Source: an uncultured Collinsella sp.
GTDB lineage: Bacteria > Actinomycetota > Coriobacteriia > Coriobacteriales > Coriobacteriaceae
NCBI GenBank assembly: GCA_958352845.1
Contig: CATWQC010000042.1
Span: 1 to 8,810, forward strand
Direction of reading: 5' to 3'
Length of the DNA: 8,810 nucleotides
Part shown: positions 1 through 6,046 of the stretch, one piece after another
Numbering within the stretch: position 1 is the stretch's first letter
Layout of the letters: every line of letters begins with the position of its first letter
Notes under the pieces: generated by a model
Told to the model about the DNA's origin: nothing
Seen by the model: the letters and a program-made list of their open reading frames with translations, nothing else
Databases searched by the model: none
Program-made: the position numbers and the translations under genes

Positions 1-23
1 CAAAAACTCATCCAACATTAATC

Positions 24-63
24 TTGGCTCAAGAATCGCTTAATCTATAACCTGCACTATAGA
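24..63 (+). promoter_or_regulatory. Putative promoter of the DUF4342-response regulator-kinase operon, with overlapping dyad
   Basis: A plausible sigma-70 type promoter: TTGGCT at 24-29 and TATAAC at 46-51, separated by 16 bases. The -10 box matches consensus at 5 of 6 positions and the -35 at 4 of 6. The -10 lies in a 6-bp inverted repeat, TCTATA (44-49) and TATAGA (58-63), with an 8-base spacer. That dyad could be an operator, perhaps for the response regulator encoded downstream; this is inference only. A GC-rich leader of about 110 bases follows. It contains the palindrome GCGGCGCCGC (81-90) and a small GGGC/GCCC hairpin (124-136). Confidence 0.35.
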
Positions 64-169
64 GTTCGACCAAGGGCGGGGCGGCGCCGCGCAACGCAGG
101 CCGCCGAACGCAACGCTCGCGCCCGGGCAGATCGCCCAGCGTCGCGCCCATCGAACGAAAGGACAGGTC

Positions 170-712
170 ATGGACGACCTCGAAAAAGTTGAAACCATCC
201 GCACCAAGTGCAACGTGAGCTACACCGATGCCAAGGCAGCGCTCGACGCCGCCGGCGGCAACGTCCTTGATGCCATCATTTGGCTCGAGTCGCAGGGCAA
301 GACCCAGACCACATCGGCGCATGCCGCCACCGAGTCCGCGCCGGTCGATGAGCCCTCTGCCGAGATGGTCGCCGCACAGGCCGCCTACGAGAAGTCGAGC
401 GAAAAGACCGACTTCTCCAAGAAGATGGACAGCGTGTGGGAGTACCTCAAAAAGCTCTTCCGTCTGAGCCTGGACACCAAGTTTATCGCCACGCGCCGCG
501 ATGCGATCATCCTCAACATCCCCATCCTGATCCCCATCGTCGCGCTGTTTGCCTGGGGCGCCACGATATGGCTGATGCTGCTTGGCCTGTTCTTTGGTAT
601 GCGCTACCGCATCGATAGCGACGGCGACGTGCCCGGCAGCATCAACAACCTGATGGATCACGCCGCCGACGCCGCGGACGGCATTAAGCAAAATCTGAAC
701 GACGACAAGTAA
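170..712 (+). CDS. Membrane-anchored DUF4342 (UBA-like) protein
   Basis: A 180-residue protein. Residues 1-43 resemble the small three-helix UBA-like domain annotated as DUF4342, with the signature VSYTDAKAALDAAGGNVLDA, also seen in the N-termini of EF-Ts and NAC-type proteins. A linker rich in Ala, Ser and Glu follows (about 44-85), then an amphipathic Lys/Phe-rich stretch. A long hydrophobic block at about 112-143 can form one or two membrane passes, followed by a short charged tail. The ATG at 170 is preceded by a good ribosome binding site, GAAAGGA (157-163). It is the first gene of an operon, 18 bases before the response regulator. The family's biochemical role is not established. Its position suggests a membrane-linked accessory or target of the two-component system, which is inference. 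DUF4342 proteins of this plan, with a soluble UBA-like head and a hydrophobic tail, occur in Clostridia and Actinobacteria as far as I recall. Confidence 0.85.
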   Translation: MDDLEKVETIRTKCNVSYTDAKAALDAAGGNVLDAIIWLESQGKTQTTSAHAATESAPVDEPSAEMVAAQAAYEKSSEKTDFSKKMDSVWEYLKKLFRLSLDTKFIATRRDAIILNIPILIPIVALFAWGATIWLMLLGLFFGMRYRIDSDGDVPGSINNLMDHAADAADGIKQNLNDDK

Positions 713-730
713 TCGCAGACGGGGGCACGC

Positions 731-1516
731 ATGGCACGGATCCTGATCGTAGAGGACGAGGAGAAAATCGCCCGCTTTGTGACGCTCGAACTGGAGCACG
801 AGGGCTACCAGGTGGAGCACGCCGCCGACGGCCGTACCGCCGTGGACCTGGCACTGGAGCACGACTACGATCTGATCCTGCTCGATGTATTGCTGCCGCA
901 GCTCAACGGTATGGAGGTGCTGCGGCGCGTCCGCAAGCACAAGGATGTGCCGGTGATTATGGTCACCGCGCGCGATGCCGTGATGGACAAGGTGGCAGGG
1001 CTCGATGCCGGCGCCGACGATTACCTGACCAAGCCGTTTGCCATTGAGGAGCTGTTCGCACGAATCCGCGTGGCGTTGAAGCGCGCGGAGGCCGTGCGGG
1101 CGGCTTCGGGCGTTGGCGGCGCCGGCGCCAGGGCGGGTATAGCGGGCGGCGCGGTCGGGAGCGCCGCTGCGATACCCCCGGCTGACGACTCGGCCAAGAC
1201 CTCTGCCGTGTCCTCCCCCGCCGCACTCACCGTGGGCTCGGTCGCGCTCGATCCCGACCGCCGCGAAGTCACGGTTGGCGGCTCGCCCATCGTGCTGACT
1301 GCCCGCGAGTTCGACGTCCTCGCCCTGCTTATGGCGCATGCCGAAACCGTGCTCACGCGCGAGCGCATCGCGCACGAGGCGCTGGGCTACGAATACGTGG
1401 GCGACACCAACAACGTCGACGTGCACATCGCGCACCTACGTGCCAAGATCGAGGACGCTGGCGGCGCCCGCATCATCCAGACCGTGCGCGGGGTGGGCTA
1501 TGTCTGCCGCGCGTAA
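731..1516 (+). CDS. OmpR/PhoB-family DNA-binding response regulator
   Basis: A 261-residue transcription regulator. Receiver domain at about 2-118: acidic pocket E8/D9, phospho-acceptor D52 in LILLDVLLP, T79 in VTARD, K101 in LTKPF. The winged-helix DNA-binding domain is at about 166-260, with LTAREFDVLALL, the NVDVHIAHLRAKI recognition-helix region and the closing RGVGYV hairpin. It should be phosphorylated by the kinase encoded immediately downstream and bind DNA as a dimer. The start at 731 gives the standard receiver N-terminus; the ribosome site is only a G-run at 721-725. The protein is about 30 residues longer than typical members because the linker (about 119-165) is unusually long and rich in Ala, Gly and Ser. 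Its 3' end overlaps the kinase start by 17 bases, suggesting translational coupling. The regulon cannot be read from this window. Confidence 0.95.
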   Translation: MARILIVEDEEKIARFVTLELEHEGYQVEHAADGRTAVDLALEHDYDLILLDVLLPQLNGMEVLRRVRKHKDVPVIMVTARDAVMDKVAGLDAGADDYLTKPFAIEELFARIRVALKRAEAVRAASGVGGAGARAGIAGGAVGSAAAIPPADDSAKTSAVSSPAALTVGSVALDPDRREVTVGGSPIVLTAREFDVLALLMAHAETVLTRERIAHEALGYEYVGDTNNVDVHIAHLRAKIEDAGGARIIQTVRGVGYVCRA

Positions 1517-2795
1517 CGCCGAGACCAAGCGCGTCACATCCATCGCCCGCGCCATCAACTGGAGCTATATGTGGCGCCGCCTGATGAGCTATGTCTGGCT
1601 CGATCTGCTGCTGATGGTGATTGCAGCGGCGATCCTCGTCTATGGATACAACCAGACGCTGCCCGACAGCGCGTTTACCGCAGGATGGATTCCCGGCGCC
1701 ACCGTTCACGGCATATCGCTGACGCCCGCGCGCGGCTGGGACCTGGCAACACTCACCTATACCGTCGAGCTTGCGCGCGCCACCAAGACCTTCCCCCTCG
1801 CGCAGGACCTCGTCACGCTATGGCCTCTCTACCTTGTCGTTGTAGGTTGGCAGGTCATCAGCGTGCTCAACATGCTCGGCGGCGCCCGACGCGTACGCCG
1901 CACCATGGCACCGCTCAACGACCTGGCCCTACGCGTGGACGAGCTCGGCCGCATGCAGCTCTCCGGCGGCAAGATGGAAACGCTGGAGCAGGCCATCGAG
2001 CGAGCAAGCGTCGATTCGCCGAGCGTCACCACTGGCGACGCCGACCTGGCGAGCATCGAGGTCGCACTCAACCGTCTGCTGCGTCAGATGCAAGAGGCCA
2101 AGCTGCAGCAGATGCGCTTTGTCAACGACGCGAGCCACGAGCTGCGCACGCCCATCGCGGTGATTCAGGGATACGTAAACATGCTCGATCGTTGGGGTAA
2201 GGACGACCCGGCCGTGCTGGCAGAGTCCATCGCCTCGCTCAAGGCCGAAAGCGAGCACATGCAGGAGCTCGTGGAACAACTGCTGTTTTTGGCACGCGGA
2301 GATGCCGGCCGCACCGTGCTGCGGCGCGTGAATACCAACCTGGCTGCACTGGTCGACGAGGTGTGCGAGGAATCGCAGATGATTGATGCCGGGCACACAT
2401 ATCGGCTGGCTTTTGACGCTGCGTTTGCCAGCGACCCGCGCTGCGACGCGTCCGTTGACGTGGCGCTCGTGAAGCAGGCTCTGCGCGTAATCGTGCAGAA
2501 TGCCGCCAAGTATTCGGACGCGGGCACGCCCATCACGTTTGGCGTAGCGCCGGATGCGGGCGCGGGCACGATCGACATAAGCGTTGAGGACGAGGGCATC
2601 GGCATGAACCAGGAATCCGCAGCTCACGCGTTCGAGCGGTTCTACCGTGCCGACAACGCGCGCGATGTCGGTGCACAGGGTTCGGGCCTGGGGCTCGCTA
2701 TCGCCAAGTGGATCGTCGACAGCCACGGCGGCGTCATCGGTGTGACCTCGGTCGAGGGCGTCGGCAGCCGCTTTACGATTCGCCTGCCGCGGTAG
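1500..2795 (+). CDS. Sensor histidine kinase (HisKA/HATPase_c), two membrane segments
   Basis: A 431-residue inner-membrane kinase, partner of the preceding response regulator. TM1 is at about 31-50 and TM2 at about 104-126, leaving a short external loop of about 55 residues as the likely sensing region. A HAMP-like linker (about 127-205) shows PLNDLALRVDEL and ALNRLLRQM helices, with an extra stretch between them. HisKA has ASHELRTP with phospho-accepting H213. The ATPase domain has the N box (N334 in VIVQNAAKYS), G1 box EDEGIGM, F box FERFYR and G2 box GSGLGLAIAKWI, so all catalytic motifs are present. I chose ATG 1500, which overlaps the regulator gene by 17 bases and has a G-rich site (GGGGTGGG) just upstream. 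ATG 1569, with GGAG at 1561-1564, is an alternative and would shorten the cytoplasmic N-terminus by 23 residues. The open frame further upstream translates to shadow sequence of the regulator. The signal sensed is unknown. Confidence 0.93.
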   Translation: MSAARNAETKRVTSIARAINWSYMWRRLMSYVWLDLLLMVIAAAILVYGYNQTLPDSAFTAGWIPGATVHGISLTPARGWDLATLTYTVELARATKTFPLAQDLVTLWPLYLVVVGWQVISVLNMLGGARRVRRTMAPLNDLALRVDELGRMQLSGGKMETLEQAIERASVDSPSVTTGDADLASIEVALNRLLRQMQEAKLQQMRFVNDASHELRTPIAVIQGYVNMLDRWGKDDPAVLAESIASLKAESEHMQELVEQLLFLARGDAGRTVLRRVNTNLAALVDEVCEESQMIDAGHTYRLAFDAAFASDPRCDASVDVALVKQALRVIVQNAAKYSDAGTPITFGVAPDAGAGTIDISVEDEGIGMNQESAAHAFERFYRADNARDVGAQGSGLGLAIAKWIVDSHGGVIGVTSVEGVGSRFTIRLPR

Positions 2796-2814
2796 GAAGC
2801 CCCTCGGCATAAAT

Positions 2815-2848
2815 AAAGGGATAGGGCCACGCGGCCCTATCCCTTTTT
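2815..2848. terminator. Bidirectional rho-independent terminator between kinase and VOC genes
   Basis: A perfect 14-bp stem, arms 2815-2828 and 2833-2846, with a 4-base loop (ACGC) and a GC-rich core (GGGATAGGGCC). On the plus strand it runs into TTTTT (2844-2848). On the minus strand the other side gives TTTATTT. It ends the kinase operon and the convergent PTS IIB-VOC operon. Confidence 0.92.
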
Positions 2849-2870
2849 GCCAGCTATGGCAGCTTGTGCG

Positions 2871-3245
2871 CTACTCGCGGCACAGGTGCACGGCGAAACC
2901 GGCGAACTCGCGCTTAAAGTACACGAGCTTGGTGCCGCCGTCGGGCAGCAGTACGCGCGACTCCTCGTTGACCTCGAGTCCGCGCTCGGCAAACCACCTC
3001 TCGGCCGCATCGATGTCGTTGACGGCAAAGCCAATGTGGCCCTTGGTGCCACGACCGTTCTGCTTCATGACCTCGACCAGCGAATCGTTAAAGTACGAAA
3101 CCGGGGTCTCGATAACGGGCAGGCCCATCATCGTCGAGAACAGCTCCGCAATCTCCAAGGCGTCTGCCGGGTCGGTGGCGTTGATGCCCACGTGGGCGAC
3201 GCGCATGCCAAAGAGCTCTACCGGATTGGCGTTCTGCTCACTCAT
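2871..3245 (-). CDS. VOC-family (glyoxalase/bleomycin-resistance fold) protein
   Basis: A 124-residue protein with a single VOC domain, built from two beta-alpha-beta-beta-beta modules. The first opens with MRVAHVGIN (H18) and the second with KGHIGFAVNDID (H70); it closes with GFAVHLCRE (H120). Conserved His and Glu at such places usually bind a divalent metal, so a metal-dependent lyase, isomerase or epimerase-type role is possible. The layout (HVGINATDPADALEIAELFS, GLPVIE, EVMK, GRGTKGHIGFAV, GGFAVHL-like end) reminds me of the VOC domain fused to or next to 2-keto-3-deoxy-(phospho)gluconate aldolases in some Firmicutes. I cannot test that here. The start at 3245 removes an upstream extension that reads the PTS gene out of frame. 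It lies 11 bases after the PTS IIB stop and is probably co-transcribed with it. The substrate is unknown. Confidence 0.85.
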   Translation of the reverse strand: MSEQNANPVELFGMRVAHVGINATDPADALEIAELFSTMMGLPVIETPVSYFNDSLVEVMKQNGRGTKGHIGFAVNDIDAAERWFAERGLEVNEESRVLLPDGGTKLVYFKREFAGFAVHLCRE

Positions 3246-3256
3246 GCAGTCAGCGC

Positions 3257-3544
3257 CTACTGAGCCATGACGTCGAGGACGGCCTTCTCGGCAGCGACGC
3301 GGTTCATGCCGGTCATGAAGGGCACGCCGCTCACGTACGGGCAGGTAAGGCCCTCGGGGGCAACGGTGGTGGCGATCAGCAGGTCGGCGCCCTCGTCGCA
3401 AACGTCCTTGGCCTCGGAGATGGCGCACTGCACGATCTCGTACTTGTCGGCGTAACCGTTGGCGTCGAGCAGGGTAGCGACCTTCTGGGCAACGAGCGTG
3501 GAAGTAGCAGCGCCAGCACCGCAAGCCAAAACGATCTTCTTCAT
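3257..3544 (-). CDS. PTS system IIB component, galactitol/GatB-like
   Basis: A 95-residue cytoplasmic phosphocarrier. It begins MKKIVLACGAGAATSTLV: C8 followed by a phosphate-binding loop is the hallmark of the IIB domain of the galactitol/lactose-like PTS fold. The rest alternates beta strands and helices as expected (YEIVQCAISEA, ADLLIATT, VPFMTGM). C8 would receive phosphate from a IIA protein and pass it to sugar bound by a IIC permease. Length is normal for a stand-alone IIB. A strong GGGAG ribosome site lies about 10 bases before the ATG. The next gene downstream is the VOC protein, and no IIA or IIC gene is in the window: the upstream neighbour is divergent and unrelated. Either it works with a permease encoded elsewhere or it is a remnant or regulatory IIB. 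The sugar cannot be assigned with confidence. Confidence 0.88.
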   Translation of the reverse strand: MKKIVLACGAGAATSTLVAQKVATLLDANGYADKYEIVQCAISEAKDVCDEGADLLIATTVAPEGLTCPYVSGVPFMTGMNRVAAEKAVLDVMAQ

Positions 3545-3622
3545 AGGTAATGTCTCCCTTCGTGGTTTACTTTAGGTAAGTGTACCGCAGCGAGCGATGG
3601 CACTCAGCCTCGATGAGCTTTT

Positions 3623-3652
3623 ATGCCAGTTTGCTTGCGCGCTGCGTATAAT
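3623..3652 (+). promoter_or_regulatory. Putative promoter of the membrane-anchored helical protein gene
   Basis: A perfect -10 box TATAAT (3647-3652), with a weak -35 ATGCCA (3623-3628) at 18-base spacing. It gives a leader of about 50 bases with a small hairpin, CGCTC (3676-3680) / GAGCG (3688-3692), ahead of the ribosome site AAGGA (3696-3700). The -10 region GTATAATAC is nearly symmetric and reads TATTAT on the minus strand, so divergent firing toward the PTS gene is conceivable, though no minus-strand -35 is evident. Confidence 0.5.
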
Positions 3653-3707
3653 ACATCTAGTACGTGTTGTCATACCGCTCGCTTTATGAGCGACTAAGGA
3701 CCCCAAT

Positions 3708-4331
3708 ATGCCCGATTCCCGCACCCTCTGGACCACCGTCGTCATCATCTGTATCGCCGTGTCGGTGTTCTTTAGCGTCAAAAAACGCACCACGTTTAAG
3801 CGCCTGCAGCAGCTTATGGCTGCCAAGCAGTGGGACGAGTTCGATCGCTTGCTCGATGGCAAACTCACCAGCATGCTGTACCCGCGCTATAACCGCGACT
3901 ACCTGCGCCTGAACTCCTATCTGCTGCGCGAGGACCACAAGCGCGCCGACGAGATGTTCGATTTGCTGCTGGGACTCAATCTGCCCAAGATGCAGCGCGT
4001 CGACCTGGTGATTAAGGCCTTTAACTACTACGTTGGCCAGGAGGACCGCAAAAAATCCAAGGAGCTCCTGCACGAGATCAAGGGCTTTGAGGGCGGTCAG
4101 GCCGAGGCAGTCGCGCACGAATGCCAACTGATGTACGACACGATGATCTTGAAGCGCCACAACGACATTCCCGAGCTGGAGCGCATGCTCAAGGAGGCCG
4201 GTGACGACAAGGTCAAGAGCTGCCGCCTGGAATACCTGCTGGCCCTGCAGTACAAGAACAAGGGCGACGAAGCCAAGTTCCAGGAGTTCCTGGAGAAGTC
4301 GGGCCAACACTCGATGGCCGTCAACGCGTAA
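3708..4331 (+). CDS. Membrane-anchored alpha-helical (TPR-like) protein of unknown function
   Basis: A 207-residue protein whose function I do not recognise. Residues 7-24 form one hydrophobic N-terminal segment (TLWTTVVIICIAVSVFFSV) followed by KKR, which fits a signal anchor with the rest in the cytoplasm. The remainder is almost entirely helical and rich in Leu, Lys, Glu and Asp. Helix pairs such as FKRLQQLMAAKQWDEFDRLL and YLLREDHKRADEMFDLLLGL look like divergent tetratricopeptide units, a fold that usually mediates protein contacts. No catalytic motif is visible. The ATG has AAGGA seven bases upstream and a strong -10 promoter box. It is a single gene, convergent with nothing, and ends 31 bases before tRNA-Leu with no terminator between them, so read-through into the tRNA is possible. 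Confidence 0.8.
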   Translation: MPDSRTLWTTVVIICIAVSVFFSVKKRTTFKRLQQLMAAKQWDEFDRLLDGKLTSMLYPRYNRDYLRLNSYLLREDHKRADEMFDLLLGLNLPKMQRVDLVIKAFNYYVGQEDRKKSKELLHEIKGFEGGQAEAVAHECQLMYDTMILKRHNDIPELERMLKEAGDDKVKSCRLEYLLALQYKNKGDEAKFQEFLEKSGQHSMAVNA

Positions 4332-4342
4332 CGGACGGCTTG

Positions 4343-4351
4343 TGCTAGACT
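4343..4351 (+). promoter_or_regulatory. Possible extended -10 promoter of tRNA-Leu
   Basis: TGCTAGACT (4343-4351) has the TGN extension directly before a TAGACT -10-like box and lies 11 bases before the mature tRNA start, the right place for a short leader. No convincing -35 is seen; the upstream bases are the end of the preceding gene. Confidence 0.35.
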
Positions 4352-4362
4352 TCTAGTCTCAC

Positions 4363-4447
4363 GGGGGCGTGGCGGAATTGGCATACGCAGGAGACTTAAA
4401 ATCTCTCGCCGCAAGGATTGTGGGTTCGAGTCCCACCGCCCCTACCA
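4363..4447 (+). tRNA. tRNA-Leu (anticodon UAA)
   Basis: An 85-base class II tRNA with encoded CCA (4445-4447). The acceptor arm GGGGGCG (4363-4369) pairs with CGCCCCT (4437-4443), with one G-U at the first pair. The D arm starts GCGGAATTGG. The anticodon stem GGAGA/TCTCT encloses loop CTTAAAA with anticodon TAA at 4397-4399. A long variable arm (around GCCGCAAGGAT) is typical of leucine tRNA. The T arm is GTGGG-TTCGAGT-CCCAC. It decodes UUA, and UUG by wobble, codons that are uncommon in GC-rich genomes. Confidence 0.97.
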
Positions 4448-4458
4448 TATGGAGCTTT

Positions 4459-4497
4459 CGAGCCCGTGTCCCCAAGGGATGCGGGCTCGCTTCTTTT
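4459..4497 (+). terminator. Rho-independent terminator after tRNA-Leu
   Basis: A stem of 14 pairs (arms 4459-4472 and 4476-4489) with loop CAA and two G-U wobbles when read as plus-strand RNA (CGAGCCCG outer part, TCCC/GGGA inner part). It is followed by the T-rich CTTCTTTT (4490-4497), 11 bases after the tRNA CCA. Confidence 0.85.
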
Positions 4498-4513
4498 ACA
4501 CGCCGGCGGGGCT

Positions 4514-4586
4514 CTAAGTTGCGGTGGAATAGTTCCTGTTTTGGCAGTTTACCAGCCCATTTAGGAACTATTCCACTGCGACTTAG
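4514..4586 (+). repeat. Dispersed hairpin element, copy 1 (upstream of the ATPase gene)
   Basis: A 73-base dyad. Arms 4514-4537 and 4563-4586 are 24 nt each and pair completely as plus-strand RNA, with two G-U wobbles (4520/4580 and 4523/4577). The loop is 25 nt. On the minus strand those two positions would be A-C mismatches, so the structure favours plus-strand transcription. Its left arm shares AGTTGCGGTGGAATAG with copy 2 at 6100-6170, while the inner stem differs (TTCCT here, GGACT there) with matching changes on the other arm. No run of T follows, so it is not an ordinary terminator. It may be a non-coding mobile repeat (REP- or MITE-like) or a structured RNA. Confidence 0.85.
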
Positions 4587-4594
4587 GTTGGTGT

Positions 4595-4681
4595 TCCCAC
4601 ATTTTCCGATGGAAAAACGTGGTTGTCTCCCACATTTTCCGATGGAAAAACGTGGCTGTCTCCCACATTTTCCGATGGAAA
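4595..4681. repeat. Three tandem 33-bp repeats, last one truncated
   Basis: Units at 4595-4627, 4628-4660 and 4661-4681. The first two are identical except for one T/C change near the end and the position just before the unit; the third keeps only 21 bases. Each has the core TCCCACATTTTCCGATGG, and TTTTCC-GAT-GGAAAA forms a small dyad that extends to CCAC/GTGG in the complete units. They end just ahead of the ATPase promoter. The 33-bp period equals 11 codons, so both strands stay open here, but I see no real gene in the repeats. Confidence 0.9.
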
Positions 4682-4695
4682 CGCCCAAATGGCCT

Positions 4696-4720
4696 TATAC
4701 TAGCCGAGAGGGTTGGGAGG
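4696..4720 (+). promoter_or_regulatory. Putative -10 box and ribosome binding site of the ATPase gene
   Basis: TATACT (4696-4701) matches the -10 consensus at 5 of 6 positions. The place for a -35 box falls in the third truncated 33-bp repeat and shows no good hexamer, so the repeat may bind an activator or repressor (inference). GGGAGG at 4715-4720 is a strong ribosome site four bases before ATG 4725 and decides the start over TTG 4713 and ATG 4740. Confidence 0.4.
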
Positions 4721-4724
4721 CAAT

Positions 4725-6026
4725 ATGCAGCGACAGCTTATGAGTGAACTTATCGCTTGGAAATCAAGGGCGAATCGCAAACCTCTCTTGCTTAAGGGAG
4801 CCCGCCAGACAGGAAAGACTTGGCTTCTTAACGAATTCGCAAGCCAGCAGTATCGAAACGTCATTCGTTTTGACTTTATGCTCGAGCCGGGCACACGCTC
4901 GCTGTTCGATGGGGACCTCGACCCCAAGCGCATCATCTCCCAGATAGAACTCCTACGTGGCCAAACCGTAACGCCGGCAGACACGCTCATCATCTTCGAC
5001 GAGATCCAAGAGGCGCCACGCGGGATCACCTCGCTCAAGTACTTCAACGAACTTGCACCCGAATACCACATCGTGGCAGCCGGTTCCTATATGGGCCTCG
5101 CGCTCCGACGCGAAAATGAGTCATTTCCCGTCGGTAAAATCGACCAGCTCACCATGCGTCCCATGGGGTTTGCCGAATTCGTTCGTGCCGTCGACGGCAA
5201 CCCGCTCGCCGACGCCATCCTTGCCGCAGACATGAACCTTCTGGCAAACGTTGCCGAAAAGCTCGAACACTTGCTCAAGGAATACCTTGTTGTCGGCGGT
5301 ATGCCCGAAGTTGTCTCCGCTTTCGCCGAGACACGCGACTTCATCGAAGCCCGAAGGCTTCAGCAGCAAATCATCGAGGCTTACGAATCCGATTTTGGCA
5401 AACATGCACCCGCCCGCATCGTCGAGCGCATGAGGTTGGTTTGGAAATCCCTTCCCGGCCAGCTTGCAAAGGAGAACAAGAAGTTTGTCTATGGCGTCCT
5501 TCGCCCCGGAGCGCGCGCACGCGATTTCGAGGAAAGCCTCCAGTGGCTCACGGACTACGGAATCGTTCATAAGGTGCCACGTGTTTCCGCTCTAAAGGCG
5601 CCGCTCTCGAGCTACGAAGACCTCTCGGGCTTCAAACTGTTCTGCATCGACACCGGCATCCTCGGAGCGCTCTCCGGTCTCTCTCCGGCCATCGTTCTTA
5701 ACGGATCCGCTGTTTTTACCGAGTTCAAAGGTTCGCTGACCGAACAATACGTCGCGCAGGAGCTTTTGCTCCAGGACAAAACTCCCGCGTATTGGTCCTC
5801 TACCTCTGGCAATGCCGAAACCGACTTTGCCATCGACCATGCGGGAACCGTGCTTCCGCTTGAGGTCAAGGCGGCAGAGAACCTTAAAGCGAAGAGTCTG
5901 AAAATAGCCTGCGAAAAATTCAAGCTCGAGCGTTGCGTGAGGAGCTCCCTGGCGGCATATAGAGACGAGGGCATGCTCGTCAATATTCCGCTTTGGGAGA
6001 TTGGGCAAATCGACAAGCTGGCATAG
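4725..6026 (+). CDS. AAA_14 / DUF4143 family ATPase
   Basis: A 433-residue protein of the widespread AAA_14-DUF4143 family. The N-terminal ATPase has Walker A GARQTGKTWL (about 25-34), Walker B TLIIFDEIQE (about 87-96) and a sensor-like AAGSYMG (118-124). The C-terminal DUF4143 region (about 190-395) includes LVVGGMPEVV and a restriction-endonuclease-like core: E340 in GSLTEQYVAQEL, D367 in NAETDFAI, and E380-V-K382 in PLEVKAAENLKAKSL. That arrangement matches a PD-(D/E)xK-like fold; whether it cuts nucleic acid is not established for the family. Length is normal (about 400-450) and the frame is intact. The gene is alone, flanked by tandem repeats and two related hairpin elements, and convergent with ppx. 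By eye it uses more AT-ending codons (CTT, TTG, AAA, GAA) than its neighbours, which fits acquisition by transfer. Such genes are often accessory and multicopy in gut anaerobes; the role is unknown. Confidence 0.93.
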   Translation: MQRQLMSELIAWKSRANRKPLLLKGARQTGKTWLLNEFASQQYRNVIRFDFMLEPGTRSLFDGDLDPKRIISQIELLRGQTVTPADTLIIFDEIQEAPRGITSLKYFNELAPEYHIVAAGSYMGLALRRENESFPVGKIDQLTMRPMGFAEFVRAVDGNPLADAILAADMNLLANVAEKLEHLLKEYLVVGGMPEVVSAFAETRDFIEARRLQQQIIEAYESDFGKHAPARIVERMRLVWKSLPGQLAKENKKFVYGVLRPGARARDFEESLQWLTDYGIVHKVPRVSALKAPLSSYEDLSGFKLFCIDTGILGALSGLSPAIVLNGSAVFTEFKGSLTEQYVAQELLLQDKTPAYWSSTSGNAETDFAIDHAGTVLPLEVKAAENLKAKSLKIACEKFKLERCVRSSLAAYRDEGMLVNIPLWEIGQIDKLA

Positions 6027-6046
6027 GCGCTGTAGGGACGCCCCGC

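Noticed and set aside
29..1435. Long minus-strand open frame of 468 codons opposite the DUF4342 and regulator genes
   Set aside because: It is a GC-driven shadow. The plus-strand genes have clear domains and ribosome sites; the antisense product shows no recognisable motif and spans an operon junction.
1338..1499. Upstream extension of the kinase frame
   Set aside because: The translation is Arg/Thr/Ser-rich shadow sequence of the regulator's DNA-binding domain; ATG 1500 is a more sensible start.
1929..2810. Minus-strand open frame of 293 codons opposite the kinase gene
   Set aside because: Antisense to a complete histidine kinase with all catalytic boxes, starts in the terminator region, and has no domain signal.
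3246..3524. N-terminal extension of the VOC frame to 3524
   Set aside because: It overlaps the PTS IIB gene out of frame and has no VOC similarity; ATG 3245 gives a standard single-domain length.
3571..3653. Minus-strand promoter for the PTS IIB-VOC pair (TACACT at 3579-3584, or TATTAT at 3648-3653)
   Set aside because: Neither has a convincing -35 box at proper spacing, so I do not list one as a feature.
4595..4681. 33-bp repeats considered as a CRISPR array
   Set aside because: The units are directly adjacent with no variable spacers, and no cas genes are present.
4359..4743. Open frames on both strands across tRNA-Leu, terminator and 33-bp repeats
   Set aside because: They run through a tRNA and two hairpins. 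The repeating peptides come from a repeat period divisible by three, not from coding.
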